DNA of 6,991 nt from Rhodospirillaceae bacterium CCH5-H10 (GTDB lineage: Bacteria > Pseudomonadota > Alphaproteobacteria > Reyranellales > Reyranellaceae). The position numbers and the translations under genes are program-made. Under the pieces are notes generated by a model. It was not told where the DNA came from. It did not search any database and was given only the letters and a program-made list of their open reading frames with translations. Shown here piece by piece: positions 6,971 to 6,991 of the stretch (the first letter of the stretch is position 1; the number at the start of each line of letters is the position of its first letter). Location: positions 1-6,991 of the forward strand of contig LSKJ01000729.1 of assembly GCA_001557035.1 (NCBI GenBank). The letters run 5' to 3'.

Positions 6971-6991
6971 AGCGAGTCGATCATATTCCTC

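Overview
The window is a gene-dense, high-GC stretch of bacterial chromosome (roughly two thirds G+C by eye). It most likely comes from an alphaproteobacterium. The aerobic-type cobaltochelatase pair CobS/CobT, an alphaproteobacterial-style BolA, and a J-domain protein with an N-terminal Cys/His cluster directly upstream of cobS all point that way. The genus cannot be fixed from the sequence; a Rhodospirillales- or Hyphomicrobiales-type organism would fit. No mobile element, CRISPR array, tRNA or rRNA is visible.

Left block, plus strand (1-2975): the 3' part of aroB (3-dehydroquinate synthase, shikimate pathway) enters from the left edge. It is followed after 7 bp by a DUF21/CBS/CorC-HlyC membrane protein (CNNM/'hemolysin' family, probable divalent-cation transport or efflux), and after 28 bp by a DUF2889 protein of unknown function. 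The tight spacing, with the second gene's ribosome binding site touching the aroB stop, indicates one transcript that begins outside the window.

Middle (2986-3334): bolA lies on the minus strand, convergent with the DUF2889 gene (10 bp between stops) and divergent from the J-domain gene. The 64-bp divergent spacer holds the only AT-rich patch nearby and probably carries both promoters.

Right block, plus strand (3335-6970): a J-domain protein gene, a 111-bp spacer with a candidate promoter and two hairpins, then cobS and cobT 21 bp apart. CobS (AAA+ ATPase) and CobT (VWA/MIDAS protein) work with CobN, which is not in the window, to insert cobalt into hydrogenobyrinic acid a,c-diamide in the oxygen-dependent route to vitamin B12. 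No cobalamin riboswitch is recognisable upstream of cobS.

All seven genes appear intact apart from aroB, which is cut by the window edge. The content looks like core housekeeping chromosome. I see no convincing evidence of an undescribed system. The points worth a second look are the leader of cobST, the unresolved start of the J-domain gene, its Cys/His cluster and its link to cobST, the DUF2889 gene, and the charged segments of CobT.
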